A DNA stretch of 43,763 bases. It comes from CAYLJO01 sp964383905 (GTDB lineage Bacteria; Acidobacteriota; Blastocatellia; Pyrinomonadales; Pyrinomonadaceae). Numbering within the stretch: position 1 is the stretch's first letter; every line of letters starts with the position of its first letter. This document shows, piece after piece, positions 8,530-17,032 of this stretch. The position numbers and the translations under genes are program-made. The notes beneath the pieces are model-generated. The model was not told the origin of the DNA and searched no databases. It worked only from the letters and a program-made list of their open reading frames with translations. The stretch spans positions 1-43,763 of the forward strand of contig CAYLJO010000026.1 in assembly GCA_964383905.1 (NCBI GenBank), given 5' to 3'.

Positions 8530-9390
8530 TCACGTTGAGATTGCTTCTTTGGTTTCGGTCTCCTTTTCTACCAGGTTCTTCTCTTTTTCGCGCTTAGGCT
8601 GCGCGGGTGGAACATCCAGGGCGTGGAAAATTGCGGCGCGCAGTTTCGTGGCGTCGAGCCCGCGCCTGATTTGTCCGTTTTCGACAAAAGAGATGAGCCC
8701 GGTCTCTTCTGAGACAACGACCGCCACCGCGTCGGAATCCTCGGTGATACCAATGGCTGCGCGGTGGCGCGTACCGAGGTCTTTTGAAAGGCGCGGGTTC
8801 AGCGTGAGCGGCAGAAAGCAGGCCGCCGCGGCCACGCGGTGGCGGCGCACAATCACCGCGCCGTCATGGAGCGGCGTCGCGGGATTGAACACCGTCACGA
8901 GGAGGTCATAGCTGAGTTCGGCGTCAAGCTTGACCCCGCCGTCGATAACGTTTTTCAGCCCCACACCGCGTTCGATTACGACAAGAGCACCCGTCTTGGT
9001 CGAAGCGAGCGTGGTCGCCGCCAGCACTATCTCATCATACACGCCTTCACCAAACTGCCCGCGGTGGCGGCGTGCGAACGGCAGCCGGAAACGGTTTCCG
9101 AAAGAGATCAGCGCCTGTCTGATCTCCGATTGAAAGAGCACAAGGATGGCGATGCCGATGTAGAGCATCCCGCCGTGGAGAATGAACTCGAGCGTCGCCA
9201 GACCCTGGCTCACGGATAACCAGTAGAGCAGCGCGATGGCAGCGATGCCCGCCGCCATCGGCGCCGCGCGCGTGCCCCGCACGAGCTTTAAAACCGCATA
9301 CACGATCAGAAAGACCAGCGAGATATCCGCGATGTTACGCGGCTCGGTAAGTCTTTCGATGTAGTCGCCGTACGGTAGCAGTAGAAGCAA
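8530..9390 (-). CDS. cdaA: Diadenylate cyclase (CdaA type)
   Basis: Condenses two ATP into the second messenger c-di-AMP at the membrane. The 286 residues begin with about three membrane spans (residues 21-38, 44-60, 70-87) and then the DAC (DisA_N) domain. Catalytic motifs are clear: TPLHDGAVIV (DGA at 176-178) and LGTRHRAAIGI (RHR at 208-210), preceded by RGVGLKNVIDGG. The C-terminus is a charged tail rich in Lys and Glu. The start is probably TTG at 9390, which gives MLLLLPYGDYIERL and has GGTAAA upstream; no ATG is available. It heads the cdaA-cdaR-glmM group. A 30-base near-perfect palindrome lies just upstream. Confidence 0.95.
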   Translation of the reverse strand: MLLLLPYGDYIERLTEPRNIADISLVFLIVYAVLKLVRGTRAAPMAAGIAAIALLYWLSVSQGLATLEFILHGGMLYIGIAILVLFQSEIRQALISFGNRFRLPFARRHRGQFGEGVYDEIVLAATTLASTKTGALVVIERGVGLKNVIDGGVKLDAELSYDLLVTVFNPATPLHDGAVIVRRHRVAAAACFLPLTLNPRLSKDLGTRHRAAIGITEDSDAVAVVVSEETGLISFVENGQIRRGLDATKLRAAIFHALDVPPAQPKREKEKNLVEKETETKEAIST

Positions 9391-9402
9391 TGTTTACCTT
9401 TT

Positions 9403-9432
9403 TGTGATGCGAGACCGTGGTCTCGCATCACA
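9403..9432. repeat. Near-perfect 30-bp palindrome upstream of cdaA
   Basis: TGTGATGCGAGACC (9403-9416) is followed after 2 bases by its exact reverse complement (9419-9432). It is only 12 bases from the cdaA start codon, in its leader. It could be an operator, or a hairpin that limits ribosome access. The rest of the 240-base gap up to 9630 holds only GAGTGATGAA (9607-9616), inversely repeated at 9659-9668 in the end of the protease gene. Confidence 0.9.
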
Positions 9433-9630
9433 CAATTTGAGGGCCCTGGCCCAGGAGTTGAATGGACAAATTTGAAACACCTGTGAGACGGGGCTACCCC
9501 ACCAAGCTCTGTTTACATAACGTCCTTCGCGCCGAAGGAACGGCTACTCCGTATGGATTATCGTGCAAAAAACGGCGCGAGGCAATGGCGCGGCTGGCGG
9601 CGTGATGAGTGATGAATGCAAAGCGATGAA

Positions 9631-10887
9631 TTACTGCAGCAAATGGCTTGCTTTCCCTTTCATCACTCGTCGCGCCGCCGGTCGTTTCCTTTGAGCAGAC
9701 TGAAGAAAGCCGACGAGTTCTCCGGCGCCGTTAATAACGGCGAGCGAGCCCACGCCGTTGCCTTGCATGAGTTTGTTGGCGTGCGCCATGGTCGTGGTAG
9801 GTTGGACAAAAAGGAGGGGCCCAACGGGGCGCATGATGTCGCGCGCCCGTTTCTCGTGCCAGCGGTCGCGCGGCAGGGCTTTTAAGTCTTCAAGTGTCAG
9901 GATGCCGTGCAGCCGCCGCTCGTGCGCGACGGGGAAGCTCGTCTGGCGGTGGAGCGGCAGGATGGCGTCAACGAAATGGCTCATCAGCACGTCCGGTTCG
10001 ATCGCAACCGGCGCGCCCATCGCATCAGCCACCGTCGCCGGTTTCGCGTTGCGCGCATGCCTGACAACAGTGTTTGCGGCGTCGAGCAGAAATAAACCGA
10101 CGAGCACGGACCATAGCCCCATGAAAGTGGCGCGGTGCCAGTCCGGCGCCATCGCAAAGTAGATTCCGAACACGATGAGCGTACAGGCGAACACTTGCCC
10201 GCAGAGGCCGGCGATGCGCGTCGCCTCGGCGATTTCGCGGCCACTACGCCACAACAAGGCGCGCAGCACGCGCCCGCCGTCGAGTGGGTAACCCGGAATG
10301 AGGTTGAAGAAGGCGAGCAGAATATTGCCACAGCCGATCAGAAAAAAGACGGCGGAAGCCCGCTGGTAATAACCCATCCGGGCGACTGTATACGCGCCGA
10401 AGGCGAACACGGCGAAGAGAAAACTCGCCGCCGGCCCCGCCACCGCAATGCGAAATTCTGCGCGCGGGCTGTCCGGCTCGCGTCTGAGGCGCGCGAGACC
10501 CCCGAAGGGATGGAGTATGATCTCCTCGATCTCGATCCCTTCGGCCCGCCCCATTAGCGCGTGCGAAAGTTCGTGCCCGAAAACGGAGAGGAAGAGCAGG
10601 ACGGTTGTGACCACGCCGAGGAACCAAGCGGTGGCCCAGTTGACGGGCCGGAGCTGCAGCGTACCGTGTTGCAGATTGGCGGCCACCAGCCACACGCTCA
10701 GGGCGAAAACGAAGAACCAGCGGTAGTCTATACGGACCGGAATCCCGTAAACGCGTGCGACCAGGATCTGTTTCTTGAAGAAGCTGCCGAGAGGGAGGCG
10801 CAGTTGTTCGGTAAATGTACGGCGTCGCGAACCGCCATTCGTTCCTGCCTGCTGATGCTCACGTCTTTTCGTACGGCTATTCCCCAC
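9631..10887 (-). CDS. Site-2 protease (M50) with C-terminal CBS pair
   Basis: An intramembrane zinc metalloprotease of the SpoIVFB/Rip3-like group. The zinc motif is GHELSHALMG (H105, E106, H109) in a transmembrane helix, and the third ligand lies in GYPLDGGRVLRAL near residue 210. Around six hydrophobic segments are visible. The last 120 or so residues form two CBS motifs (VDAILPLHRQTSFPV and RDIMRPVGPLLFVQP onwards), which in relatives sense adenine nucleotides. Such proteases usually release membrane-tethered regulators. The start is uncertain: GTG 10887 is the longest, but the first 30 residues are basic and low in complexity. The gene is 16 bases downstream of mreB and probably shares its transcript. 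Confidence 0.9.
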   Translation of the reverse strand: MGNSRTKRREHQQAGTNGGSRRRTFTEQLRLPLGSFFKKQILVARVYGIPVRIDYRWFFVFALSVWLVAANLQHGTLQLRPVNWATAWFLGVVTTVLLFLSVFGHELSHALMGRAEGIEIEEIILHPFGGLARLRREPDSPRAEFRIAVAGPAASFLFAVFAFGAYTVARMGYYQRASAVFFLIGCGNILLAFFNLIPGYPLDGGRVLRALLWRSGREIAEATRIAGLCGQVFACTLIVFGIYFAMAPDWHRATFMGLWSVLVGLFLLDAANTVVRHARNAKPATVADAMGAPVAIEPDVLMSHFVDAILPLHRQTSFPVAHERRLHGILTLEDLKALPRDRWHEKRARDIMRPVGPLLFVQPTTTMAHANKLMQGNGVGSLAVINGAGELVGFLQSAQRKRPAARRVMKGKASHLLQ

Positions 10888-10903
10888 CGATCAATTCTAA
10901 CCC

Positions 10904-12007
10904 TCAAACGCCGGCTTCCGCATCCCGCAACAGGTGCGGCTCGTTGCGCGTGACGCGGCGCAGTAGCAACGGCTCGTCGAACATTTGTGAGAGGCCTCGC
11001 ACGCTTGCCAGTCGCGGCTCGTCGGCAACGCGAACATTAAGCCGCGTCTCGTCATGTAAATACTGGCTCATGCCTTCCAGCAAAGCGCCGCCGCCCGTTA
11101 AAATTATTCCGCGTTCGTAAATATCTGCGGCCACTTCCGGCGGCAGTTCGGCGAGGGTTGCGCGCACCTCGTCCGCGATCTTGCGAACGACGGGCTGCGC
11201 AACTGTATAAACTTCACTGGCGGTCACGTCTATCGCCCCCGGGCTCCCGGTCTGCACATCGCGCCCCTTAACGTTCAACTTGCGCGCGGGGTCTTGTGGC
11301 TCGGTGGCCGACCCCAACTCTATCTTTAAACGCTCCGCCGTTAGCTCCCCGATGGCCAGTCCGCGATAACGGCGTAGGCGGTCCATAATCGCCGCGTCAA
11401 TATCGGAACTGCCAATTCTCTCCGCGTGCGCGTGAATAATTGTGCCATGCGCCACGGCGGCAACGTTGGTCGTACCGCCGCCGATGTCAACGACGGCGGC
11501 GGCCCGCAGGTCATCAATGGCGACGCCTGCGCCGATGGCCGCGGCGAGGCCCTCTTCGACCATGTACACGCGACCGATATGCGCATGCTCGGCGGCACTC
11601 AACAGCGCGCGCTGCTCCACATGCGTCACACCTGACAGCACGCTCATCACGGCGCGCCGGCTGAAATGTGAGAGCCCGCTGCGCGCCTTGCGCACGAAAT
11701 GGCCGAGCATCTTCTGCGTTCTTTCAAAGTCCGCGACGACGCCGTCAACCAGCGGCGCGAGTACGGTGACATCGCGCGAGGTGCGCCCTTGCATCTGCTG
11801 GGCTTCGCGGCCGACGGCGACGACTTCGCCGGTGACCTTGTTGACCGCGACGACGGACGGCTCGTCGACCACCACACCACGCCCGCGCACCGCGATGATG
11901 GTGCCCGCCGAGCCCATGTCTATCGCCATCGAGTCTGAGACGAGATTACGCAACACGTTGAAGCGCATAAACGTGCGCGTCTTGCCCATGAATGATCGTG
12001 ATGCCAT
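10904..12007 (-). CDS. mreB: MreB/Mbl-type rod-shape actin homologue
   Basis: A bacterial actin that forms filaments under the inner membrane and guides the elongasome. It has 367 residues, slightly longer than usual because of an N-terminal extension before SMAIDMGSAGTIIAV (phosphate 1 loop). Other actin-fold motifs are VVDIGGGTTNVAAVAHG (phosphate 2) and GIILTGGGALLEGMSQYL (adenosine loop). VYMVEEGLAAAIGAG is also typical. The family normally has DLGTANT-like residues at phosphate 1; here it is DMGSAGT, a divergent version, so it may be a second MreB-like paralogue. No mreC or mreD follows; an M50 protease does. ATG 12007 lacks a good ribosome-binding site, and ATG 11989 (MGKTRTF) is an alternative. 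Confidence 0.92.
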   Translation of the reverse strand: MASRSFMGKTRTFMRFNVLRNLVSDSMAIDMGSAGTIIAVRGRGVVVDEPSVVAVNKVTGEVVAVGREAQQMQGRTSRDVTVLAPLVDGVVADFERTQKMLGHFVRKARSGLSHFSRRAVMSVLSGVTHVEQRALLSAAEHAHIGRVYMVEEGLAAAIGAGVAIDDLRAAAVVDIGGGTTNVAAVAHGTIIHAHAERIGSSDIDAAIMDRLRRYRGLAIGELTAERLKIELGSATEPQDPARKLNVKGRDVQTGSPGAIDVTASEVYTVAQPVVRKIADEVRATLAELPPEVAADIYERGIILTGGGALLEGMSQYLHDETRLNVRVADEPRLASVRGLSQMFDEPLLLRRVTRNEPHLLRDAEAGV

Positions 12008-12108
12008 GTTACTAAATCACAACTCACAAATCACAAGTGATAAATGGTAAGTATTGCTGAAAACAAAAGCAATTGTGGTCCGCTACTTTACGGCCCCGGT
12101 ACCGCGCC

Positions 12109-13779
12109 CTAACGCCATTGGACTTCGAAGAGCTGCACCGGCTGGACACGATTCTTGACCGTGATCGGCTCGCGCGGTTTGAGCGGGTAACGACTGTTTG
12201 CAGCCCTTGCGGTCACCTCGCTCATCAAAATCTCTCCGCCCAAGGCGTTTGATTCAAGGCGCGAAGCCAGATTCACCGTATCGCCGATAGCCGTATACTC
12301 CGAGCGACGCTCGGAGCCGATATAGCCGACCGTCGCCTCGCCGGTGTGTAGGCCCATGCCGACGCCGATCTCGTGGAAGCCTTCGCCGCGCAGCTCTTCG
12401 TTGATGGCGAGGATGCGCCGCTGCATCGCGACCGCCGCGTTGAGGGCGTTGGACGCGTCCTGCTGGGTCGCCGTGGGCGCGCCGAAGAGCGCCATCAGGC
12501 CATCGCCGATATACTTATCGAGCGTGCCGCCGTGCGCGAAGATGATGTCCGTCATCGCCGAGAAATATTTATTGAGCAACTGCACAACTTTCTCCGGCGG
12601 CGTGTGCTCGGAGATTCGCGTGAAGCCGCGGATGTCGGCAAAGAGCACGGTGATGATTTGATTGAGGCCCCCGAGTTTGAATGACTGGGGATTTTCCAGC
12701 ATCTGCTTGACGACGTACTCGGGCAGGAACCGGCTGTAGTTGGCGCGCGCCACTTCCTCGCGCGCCAGCCGCTCGTGGGCGCGGACGTTTTCGACGGCGA
12801 CGGCCGTCTGTGCGGCGACGGCGCTAATCAACTCCAGGTCGTCCGGTTTGAAAGTCGCAAAGGGGTCAAGGCGGTCCGCGTAGAGCGCGCCGTGCACGCC
12901 TGATTCAGCCACGAGCGGCGCGCAGATGGTCGAGCGCACGCCCTGCGACACGATTGAATCGACACCGGCGAATTGCTCGTCAGCGGCGGCGTCCTGCGAC
13001 AGGAGCGCGACACGCTCGCGCATCACCTTACGCGTAATGGTCCGACCGATAGTCAGTCTCCGCGCGTGCGCCTCAAGCTTCTCGTTACGCGCGCGCGTCG
13101 CAATCGGATGAAGCTTGATCTCCTCCTGGCCGCCCCCGACCGTGCCGTCGGCAAGTAAAGCGACGACACGGTCCGCAGGCGTGACGCGAAAAATAATGTC
13201 CGTAGCCTTGGCGAAAATTGCATTGAGGTCGAAGACGGAGCCGAGTGTTTTGCTCATCTCGTAAAGCTCGGCGAGAATGTTCGCCTTGCGCTGCAGCGCT
13301 TCGATCTCCTTATCCCGCGACGGGGCCGACGGCTTGGCGCGCAAAACGCTCGTCATGACATCGTTGGCAGAGATCAAAACCTGTGTGTGGCCGAGCGGCT
13401 TGTCATCATAACGGATCTCGGCGGTCGTGCGCTCCTGTACGGGAATCTCGAACCGCAGCATGCTCCCGCCGATCATGACGCGGTCGCCGTCCTGCAGCGA
13501 ATGCTCAAAGCGCGCCTCGCCATTGACGTAAACTTTATTGGCGCTGCGCCGCAGTTGACCGTTAACCTCCATGCCGTCGACGATCATAAAGGCATCATCG
13601 GTGTGTTTGATGTGTGCGTGATGGCGCGAAGCGCGCGGGTCATCGAGGACGACGCAGTTGTCCGGCGCGCGCCCGATCGTACACACGTCTTGCGGGGTCA
13701 GATCGTACTGCCATTGACGCCCGCTCGCATCGATGATTTGCAGGAAAGCCATGTTGATCTTCGGAAAGCTCTGGAGCAT
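12109..13779 (-). CDS. FHA-GAF-class III adenylate/guanylate cyclase
   Basis: A 556-residue cytoplasmic signalling protein. Residues 12-115 form an FHA domain (CTIGRAPDN, DPRASRHHAHI) that would bind phosphothreonine. Residues about 170-330 form a GAF domain. A class III cyclase domain runs from about 375 to 545. Metal-binding aspartates are in FADIRGF (D382) and YIGDGLMALFG (D426). The purine-selecting pair appears to be K422 and T496 (YTAIGDTVNLASRLE), the Lys/Thr combination seen in some cyanobacterial adenylate cyclases, so cAMP is the likelier product. The transition-state Arg is in ASRLES. ATG 13779 is the longest start; ATG 13752 (MAFLQIIDASG) fits the FHA start better. Paired direct repeats lie 80-115 bases upstream. 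Confidence 0.93.
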   Translation of the reverse strand: MLQSFPKINMAFLQIIDASGRQWQYDLTPQDVCTIGRAPDNCVVLDDPRASRHHAHIKHTDDAFMIVDGMEVNGQLRRSANKVYVNGEARFEHSLQDGDRVMIGGSMLRFEIPVQERTTAEIRYDDKPLGHTQVLISANDVMTSVLRAKPSAPSRDKEIEALQRKANILAELYEMSKTLGSVFDLNAIFAKATDIIFRVTPADRVVALLADGTVGGGQEEIKLHPIATRARNEKLEAHARRLTIGRTITRKVMRERVALLSQDAAADEQFAGVDSIVSQGVRSTICAPLVAESGVHGALYADRLDPFATFKPDDLELISAVAAQTAVAVENVRAHERLAREEVARANYSRFLPEYVVKQMLENPQSFKLGGLNQIITVLFADIRGFTRISEHTPPEKVVQLLNKYFSAMTDIIFAHGGTLDKYIGDGLMALFGAPTATQQDASNALNAAVAMQRRILAINEELRGEGFHEIGVGMGLHTGEATVGYIGSERRSEYTAIGDTVNLASRLESNALGGEILMSEVTARAANSRYPLKPREPITVKNRVQPVQLFEVQWR

Positions 13780-13860
13780 TCGCGGGGAGACGCGCGCTTT
13801 CTGCTTGCGGGAAAAGGGTTCGTTGCTGGGAGTGCCGACAATCCTACAAGCAAACGGCGC

Positions 13861-13894
13861 TTGATCCTAGCGCTATTCACCATTTGATCCTAGC
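13861..13894. repeat. Two 11-bp direct repeats upstream of the cyclase gene
   Basis: TTGATCCTAGC occurs at 13861-13871 and again at 13884-13894, a 23-base period close to two helical turns. The position, 80-115 bases upstream of the cyclase start, suits a regulator-binding site on one face of the helix. No regulator can be named. Confidence 0.75.
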
Positions 13895-13929
13895 AGCGTC
13901 GCTCAAAGCTGACAACTCTTTTCGTTAAC

Positions 13930-13959
13930 CGACGGCGCCCTTTAATGAGCGCGCCGTCG
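13930..13959. terminator. GC-rich hairpin in the cyclase-carD gap
   Basis: CGACGGCGC (13930-13938) pairs exactly with GCGCCGTCG (13951-13959) across a 12-base loop. No gene converges here, and the flanking genes diverge, so it may instead be structural. The rest of the 608-base gap (13780-14387) holds the cyclase direct repeats and the carD promoter and shows no gene. Confidence 0.35.
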
Positions 13960-14244
13960 CCCTCCGGCCGCAAGCTCCGGTGGTCTCCCGGCGAGCGTCG
14001 GTCATACCCGTTAAAATTAAGACTGTTTAAGCCGGCTGCTCTCTCCGGTTCGTGATCTTTGCTCGTTCTTCCCGGGCCAGTGTTTCGTCCGCCGTGCCAC
14101 ATCCGCGGGCCGTCGGTGCGCTACGGCGGCGGAATCAGTGTCTCATCCTATCAGACCGAAGGCCCGCCGGTCGCCTTAAAATCTCAGTCATAAGAGAGCG
14201 GTGCGACAAGTCGGTGGCTCAGTCAACGCGCTCCGTAATAAAGC

Positions 14245-14274
14245 TTGACGCTGCGCAAGGTGGCTTGTTACACT
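14245..14274 (+). promoter_or_regulatory. Candidate sigma-70 promoter of carD
   Basis: TTGACG at 14245-14250 is followed after 18 bases by TACACT at 14269-14274, preceded by TG one base away (extended -10). The predicted start near 14281 gives a leader of about 107 bases, ending in GGAGG seven bases or so before ATG 14388. Confidence 0.55.
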
Positions 14275-14387
14275 TTCGTAAGATTTAGGCGCAACCCGAC
14301 GCTTGCTGCGACGTCCGACAAAGTAACGGGTATCCCCGGACCCGCGCGTGCGGCGCAATCTGATTTTTGTAATTCGATGGAGGTGCT

Positions 14388-14936
14388 ATGGTGGGCTTTA
14401 AAGTCGGCCAGAAAGTTGTTTATCCTAACCACGGGATCGGAACCATCGAGCAGATCGAGCAGAAGCAAATAGGCGCCAGTTCCCTTCCCTTCTATACGCT
14501 TCGTCTTGCTGCGACCAATTCCGTAGTTCTCGTGCCCGTCGCCAACGCTTCAGAAGTTGGCCTTCGTTCCCCAATCTCATCCGGCGAATGCGAAATGCTC
14601 CTCAAGAACCTGGCGGATGATTTTTCATCGCCGGCCCATGATTGGAAGGATCGCTTCAAGGATTTCTCCGAAAAGATGCGCACCGGCGACATCTTCGGGG
14701 TCGCCGACGTGCTCAAGAATCTGACATACTTGAGTCACGTCAAGCCGCTAAGTTTCCGCGAACAACGCATGCTTGAACGCGCGCGCTACCTCGTCATTTC
14801 TGAACTGGCCGCCGTCTGCCGCCAGCCCGAATGCAGCGTCGAACCGCGCGTCGAACAGGCCCTCGCACGCGCTTGCGCCAAGCATGAGCGCCGTCCCGCC
14901 CGGGCACGCGCCGCGGGCGCGGCGGTCGGCCACTGA
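14388..14936 (+). CDS. carD: CarD family transcription factor
   Basis: CarD/CdnL-type protein that binds RNA polymerase beta through its N-terminal Tudor-like domain and stabilises open promoters, especially of rRNA genes. It has 182 residues. The N-terminal MVGFKVGQKVVYPNHGIGTIEQI and FYTLRL segments are the RNAP-interacting domain, and the helical C-terminal part (DWKDRFKDFSEKMRTGDIFGVADVLKNL, then LSFREQRMLERARYLVISELA) is the DNA-contacting domain. The last 40 residues are an Arg/Ala-rich tail not seen in short CdnL proteins. A good GGAGG precedes the ATG and a promoter is visible upstream. It is a single-gene unit facing the hybrid kinase gene convergently. Confidence 0.9.
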   Translation: MVGFKVGQKVVYPNHGIGTIEQIEQKQIGASSLPFYTLRLAATNSVVLVPVANASEVGLRSPISSGECEMLLKNLADDFSSPAHDWKDRFKDFSEKMRTGDIFGVADVLKNLTYLSHVKPLSFREQRMLERARYLVISELAAVCRQPECSVEPRVEQALARACAKHERRPARARAAGAAVGH

Positions 14937-15054
14937 CCACAAGAATTCGTCAACAGTTTTGCCTTCAATAAATCGGGGCGTAGTCGCCCGCGGGGTATCC
15001 CGGTTCGCGCCGCCCTCCGGCTCGCGTTGAGGCTCGGCCGTCGCCTCCCGCCGG

Positions 15055-15456
15055 TTATGCCACGGCGTATAATTGCGGGCGGCCGCCCGTCTTATTTTGC
15101 CGCCGCGAGACTTCCTGCGCGATCTCTCCGATTTGGGCCATGCTGAAGGGCTTCGTCAGTACCCAGTCAACCTGCGCCGCCTCTTTTTCGGCCGTGCTCA
15201 CAGCCTCGCCCCAGCCGGTAATGACGGCTACGGGCACGTGACCGTTTCGCTCCCGGACGGCGCGGGCCAACTCCCAGCCGCTCATGCCCGGCATACCGAC
15301 ATCCGTGAAGACGGCGTCGAAGCTGTCCGCATCAAACAGTGCCAGCGCCTCAAGCCCGCTGCTTGCCAGGGCCACTTCGTAGCCTTCGTCCTCCAGAATT
15401 TCACCCAGAAGTTGGCGCACGCGCTCTTCATCATCAACCACAAGAATCTTTGTCAT
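15055..15456 (-). CDS. Possible stand-alone receiver made from an internal start
   Basis: Within the hybrid kinase frame, GGAGGG at 15462-15467 (minus strand) lies exactly 5 bases before an in-frame ATG at 15456. That ATG begins MTKILVVDDEE, a standard first segment of single-domain response regulators. Translation here would give a free 133-residue receiver besides the full hybrid kinase, comparable in principle to the short form of CheA made from an internal start. This is an inference from the ribosome-binding site and domain boundary. Confidence 0.42.
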   Translation of the reverse strand: MTKILVVDDEERVRQLLGEILEDEGYEVALASSGLEALALFDADSFDAVFTDVGMPGMSGWELARAVRERNGHVPVAVITGWGEAVSTAEKEAAQVDWVLTKPFSMAQIGEIAQEVSRRQNKTGGRPQLYAVA

Positions 15457-16989
15457 ATTAACCCTCCGTGGTGCCGTCCGAGAGACGCCAGACTCACTAT
15501 CAGTTTGGGTATTCGCCGCATCGCCCGCCACCGGTAATTTGATCCTAAAGGTCGTGCCGTGCCCGACCTCTGTTTCGACATCGATTGTCCCTTCGTGCCG
15601 GCGGATAACGCCGTAGCTAACGGCAAGACCAAGCCCCATCCCTTCGACGCCTTTGGTGGTGAAGAATGGGTCGAAGACGCGCGAGCGCACCTCGGGGCTC
15701 ATGCCGATGCCGGTGTCGCCCACAGAGATCACGACCGAGCCATCAACCCTTTCGGCCGCGAGCGTCAGGTACCCGCCGGCGGGCATCGCATCAACCGCGT
15801 TGAAGACCATGTTAACCAGCACGTCACGCAACTCCGAAACGTCACCCATGACCATCACGTTGGAATGATTTTGGAGACTGAGGCTGATATGGACGTTGTT
15901 AGCTTCGGCGCTATTCTTCCAGCGGGGGCGTGTGATCTCGCTCACGTCAGACAACATTTGATCGACTGACACGGGCGCAAAATCACGGTCCCGCCGCTGC
16001 CTGGCGAAATCCTGAATCCGTTTGACGGTTTTCGCGCCGTCCTGGGCAGACTTGACGATGATTTCCAGGCCGCGTTTGATCCTCGGGTCCTCCGAGTACT
16101 TCATCATCAACTCCGCACGACCGAGGATGGCGGCGAGAGAATTGTTGAAATCATGCGCGACGCCGGAAGCGAGCTCGCCCAGGGCCGACATCTTCTCGAC
16201 CTGCGAGAACTGCTCGCGGATGCGCTCCTGCTCGGCGATGTAGTGATTAAGCTCTTCAACGTGGCGCTGGGCCAGCTCGGCGTTCGCTTCCGCAGTTTTG
16301 ACGTTCTTAAGGTAGGTACGGTAAGTGAAGTAAATGATACCGATAATCGGCGTCGTCAGAATGACGGAGTACAACCCGACGACGTCAATAAGCTTGACGG
16401 TGATGCCGGCGGCCGACGCGCCGGCAACATACGTAATGGACGTCCACAGGTAATGTTTGATCCAGGTCTGGACGATCGGCTGGTCGCCCTTTAGAGCTTC
16501 GTACACCGCCGCCAGCCCTGAGTTACTGATGTACTGCACGAACACCATCACGACGAGGGCGGCAACAAAACCGGCGGACAGACCGCCGTTATGCAGATTG
16601 GTGATGTTCCCGAATTTGAGCTCCAGGATCCGGGCGGTGACGAAGGTGGCGCACCCCATCTGAGCGGCATTGAACAGAAGGGTTCTGGGCTTCTTACTAA
16701 TGCGCGCCGCCGAACACAAACATTCCATGGCGGCGATCAGAACGGCCGCCTCGCCGCCGTAGAGCAGCATGATCAGGAAAATGAAGGTGTCAGAAACTGT
16801 GATGTGCGCCGTCAGGCGGGGGATCTGGATACTGATCCGCGAGGTGATAAAGATTGTGACGAGGGCCAGTAACTGAAATTGGAGGTTCAGTTGCGCGAAG
16901 GGAAGGTAATACGCAGAGTAGAGGCAAACGGCCGCGCCGGCGGCAATGATAAAAAAGATATAGGATTTAAGGTAACGCTGCCTGTTCAT
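15055..16989 (-). CDS. Membrane hybrid histidine kinase with C-terminal receiver
   Basis: A 644-residue sensor. About seven hydrophobic segments fill residues 8-225 with no large external loop, so it probably senses in or near the membrane. A coiled coil (about 228-265) leads to the dimerisation/phosphoacceptor helix with LASGVAHDFNNSLAAILG (H279). The ATPase domain has the N box (NMVFNAVDAMPAGG), G1 (VGDTGIGM), F box (DPFFTTK) and G2 (GMGLGLAV). After a linker, a CheY-like receiver starts at M512 (MTKILVVDDEE) with phosphoacceptor D563 in TDVGMPGMSG and the conserved Lys in TKPFS. There is no output domain, so it needs a partner. An internal ribosome-binding site precedes M512. It is 43 bases downstream of the GNAT gene. 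Confidence 0.94.
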   Translation of the reverse strand: MNRQRYLKSYIFFIIAAGAAVCLYSAYYLPFAQLNLQFQLLALVTIFITSRISIQIPRLTAHITVSDTFIFLIMLLYGGEAAVLIAAMECLCSAARISKKPRTLLFNAAQMGCATFVTARILELKFGNITNLHNGGLSAGFVAALVVMVFVQYISNSGLAAVYEALKGDQPIVQTWIKHYLWTSITYVAGASAAGITVKLIDVVGLYSVILTTPIIGIIYFTYRTYLKNVKTAEANAELAQRHVEELNHYIAEQERIREQFSQVEKMSALGELASGVAHDFNNSLAAILGRAELMMKYSEDPRIKRGLEIIVKSAQDGAKTVKRIQDFARQRRDRDFAPVSVDQMLSDVSEITRPRWKNSAEANNVHISLSLQNHSNVMVMGDVSELRDVLVNMVFNAVDAMPAGGYLTLAAERVDGSVVISVGDTGIGMSPEVRSRVFDPFFTTKGVEGMGLGLAVSYGVIRRHEGTIDVETEVGHGTTFRIKLPVAGDAANTQTDSESGVSRTAPRRVNMTKILVVDDEERVRQLLGEILEDEGYEVALASSGLEALALFDADSFDAVFTDVGMPGMSGWELARAVRERNGHVPVAVITGWGEAVSTAEKEAAQVDWVLTKPFSMAQIGEIAQEVSRRQNKTGGRPQLYAVA

Positions 16990-17032
16990 AGCTTCTTGCT
17001 AGTCCCCGCGGCTGCCCGGCCTCTAAATTGAT

